Part shown: positions 6,332 through 7,255 of the stretch, piece by piece
Position numbering within the stretch: position 1 is the stretch's first letter
How the letters are laid out: the number at the start of each line of letters is the position of its first letter
Assembly (NCBI GenBank): GCA_028701815.1
Contig: JAQVPY010000113.1
Span: 1-7,255 of the forward strand
Direction of reading: 5' to 3'
DNA: 7,255 nucleotides
Source of the DNA: Bacteroidales bacterium
Lineage (GTDB): Bacteria > Bacteroidota > Bacteroidia > Bacteroidales > BM520
The notes under the pieces: generated by a model
The model's input: the letters and a program-made list of their open reading frames with translations, nothing else
Database searches by the model: none
What the model was told of the DNA's origin: nothing
Program-made: the position numbers and the translations under genes

Positions 6332-7255
6332 TCAGGCTAAAGATTTTACGCTCGGTATAAACTTGTTTTGAATAAAGTCGGCAAAGATTTGTGCCACCTC
6401 GGTAGAAGAATAGCCGAAAACTTTCTGTCCTATTTCAAAGACAAGGTTCACCTCATCTTGAGACATATCTTTATCTGCCATAATAACATCCATTATATAT
6501 GACAGCATGCCTTCTCTCTGTTCCGGATTTGTCTCAAGGATATTTTTGACCGAATCGTTAAAATAATCCATCACCTTACCGCTGCGAGCGATTTCTTCCA
6601 AAAACGCATTAGGGAATATATTGAAGTTGGCGAGGTTCTGCACTATCAATTCAATTTCTTCATCGGAGCAACAGTCATCAGCCGTTGCCGCAAGGATTCC
6701 GGCAGTAGCGATAAACATCGCAAGATGCTCGTCCAATTCGGTACTCCTGATTTTTAAAAGCACGTTAGTGAGTTCATCCATCTGTTTTTCGAGTTCCTCG
6801 TCGGTAAGGCCTTTTGCATGTTTTGGGTTGAATCTCTCCGATTGAGAAAAAAGGTATAATGCCTGTACTCTTATCGGATTAATGGGGTGAGACGCAAGAT
6901 TTAAGCCCTTGTCGTTTCTAAAATAATCCAGACGCCTGTTATTTTCTTCAAGAAAAGCATCGAGTTGCATGTCTACTTTATCAAAATCCAGTCCGGAAGA
7001 CATTTTAAAGAAGGCCGAGACACAGGTACCGATATCCGGCATGGCAAGAAAACCGTATCTGTCGGCTACAAGTTCCGACAGCTGACTCCACAGACGGATT
7101 TTATACTGAAGCAATATAGGGGGCGTAGCACCATCTGGAAAAACGAACTGAATCAGTTGCAGCATCTCCGCATTCTTATTTATGAGATGGCCTATTTCAT
7201 GACCTATCACAAAACGCAATTCGTCATCGGTCATCAGCTGTACCAGAGAAGAGTT
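6332..7255 (-). CDS. M48-family zinc metallopeptidase with TerB-like C-terminal region (5' end cut by window edge)
   Basis: The reading frame is open across the right edge, so the N-terminus is missing and 307 residues are visible (numbered here from the edge). The zinc-site HExxH lies in IGHEIGHLI (His19, Glu20, His23). A downstream ELVADRYGF (Glu61, Asp65) supplies the third ligand expected in M48 gluzincins, and SHPINPIRVQAL (122-133) matches the late M48 histidine motif. An ATG at 7234 is only ten residues before HExxH, too late for a real start, because the TDDEL segment before it is normal internal M48 sequence. After about residue 160 the protease domain gives way to a helical, acidic region with two TerB-like repeats: ATADDCCSDEEIELI (190-204) and MADKDMSQDEVNLVFEIGQ (259-277). 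No membrane segment is visible in this part. TerB-like domains are linked to stress and envelope functions, but the role of this protein is unknown. Confidence 0.85.
   Translation of the reverse strand, partial: NSSLVQLMTDDELRFVIGHEIGHLINKNAEMLQLIQFVFPDGATPPILLQYKIRLWSQLSELVADRYGFLAMPDIGTCVSAFFKMSSGLDFDKVDMQLDAFLEENNRRLDYFRNDKGLNLASHPINPIRVQALYLFSQSERFNPKHAKGLTDEELEKQMDELTNVLLKIRSTELDEHLAMFIATAGILAATADDCCSDEEIELIVQNLANFNIFPNAFLEEIARSGKVMDYFNDSVKNILETNPEQREGMLSYIMDVIMADKDMSQDEVNLVFEIGQKVFGYSSTEVAQIFADFIQNKFIPSVKSLA

Noticed and set aside
6327..6334. Palindrome TGATATCA at the end of the peptidase gene
   Set aside because: An eight-base palindrome in AT-rich DNA is expected by chance, and there is no second copy or recognised operator pattern nearby.
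1..7255. Search for mobile elements, CRISPR repeats, tRNA/rRNA, toxin-antitoxin or defence genes
   Set aside because: No direct or inverted repeats of note, no transposase-like product and no RNA-gene signatures. Nearly every base belongs to one of seven housekeeping-type genes.

Overview
The window is a compact, one-directional stretch of a bacterial chromosome. All seven recognisable genes lie on the minus strand and coding density is very high: the largest gap is 56 bases. The encoded proteins read as Bacteroidota. Evidence for this is the style of the DXS, SufE and trans-sulfuration enzyme sequences, two promoter elements resembling the Bacteroidota -7 consensus TAnnTTTG, and AT-rich start regions that mostly lack Shine-Dalgarno sequences. 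I cannot fix the order or genus from the sequence alone.

In transcription order (right to left), the window begins with the 3' part of a gene for an M48-type zinc metallopeptidase with a TerB-like C-terminal region (6332-7255, 5' end outside the window). A good TAnnTTTG element follows. It appears to start a tight cluster: sufE (sulfur acceptor for Fe-S cluster assembly), a DUF59/MIP18 protein overlapping sufE by 29 bases, and dxs (first enzyme of the MEP isoprenoid pathway) 15 bases further on. After a 56-base gap with a weaker promoter-like element comes a PLP-dependent trans-sulfuration enzyme (methionine gamma-lyase/cystathionine lyase type). Next, 12 bases downstream, is prfB (release factor 2), and 4 bases after that fumC (class II fumarase), which runs off the left edge.

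The most striking signal is in prfB. The full protein of about 363 residues can be made only by a programmed +1 frameshift at an in-frame UGA at codon 23. The site has the complete classical arrangement: AGGAGG, three bases, CUU UGA C. A simple ORF search sees only a fragment starting at an internal ATG.

The genes cover central metabolism (fumarase, DXS), Fe-S cluster biogenesis (SufE, DUF59), sulfur amino-acid metabolism and translation termination. SufE/DUF59 beside dxs is a plausible functional link, because two later MEP-pathway enzymes (IspG, IspH) carry 4Fe-4S clusters. I found no mobile element, CRISPR array, tRNA/rRNA gene, toxin-antitoxin pair, defence system or other candidate for a wholly new system. 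The window looks like ordinary housekeeping DNA with one elegant recoding site and a few details worth checking.
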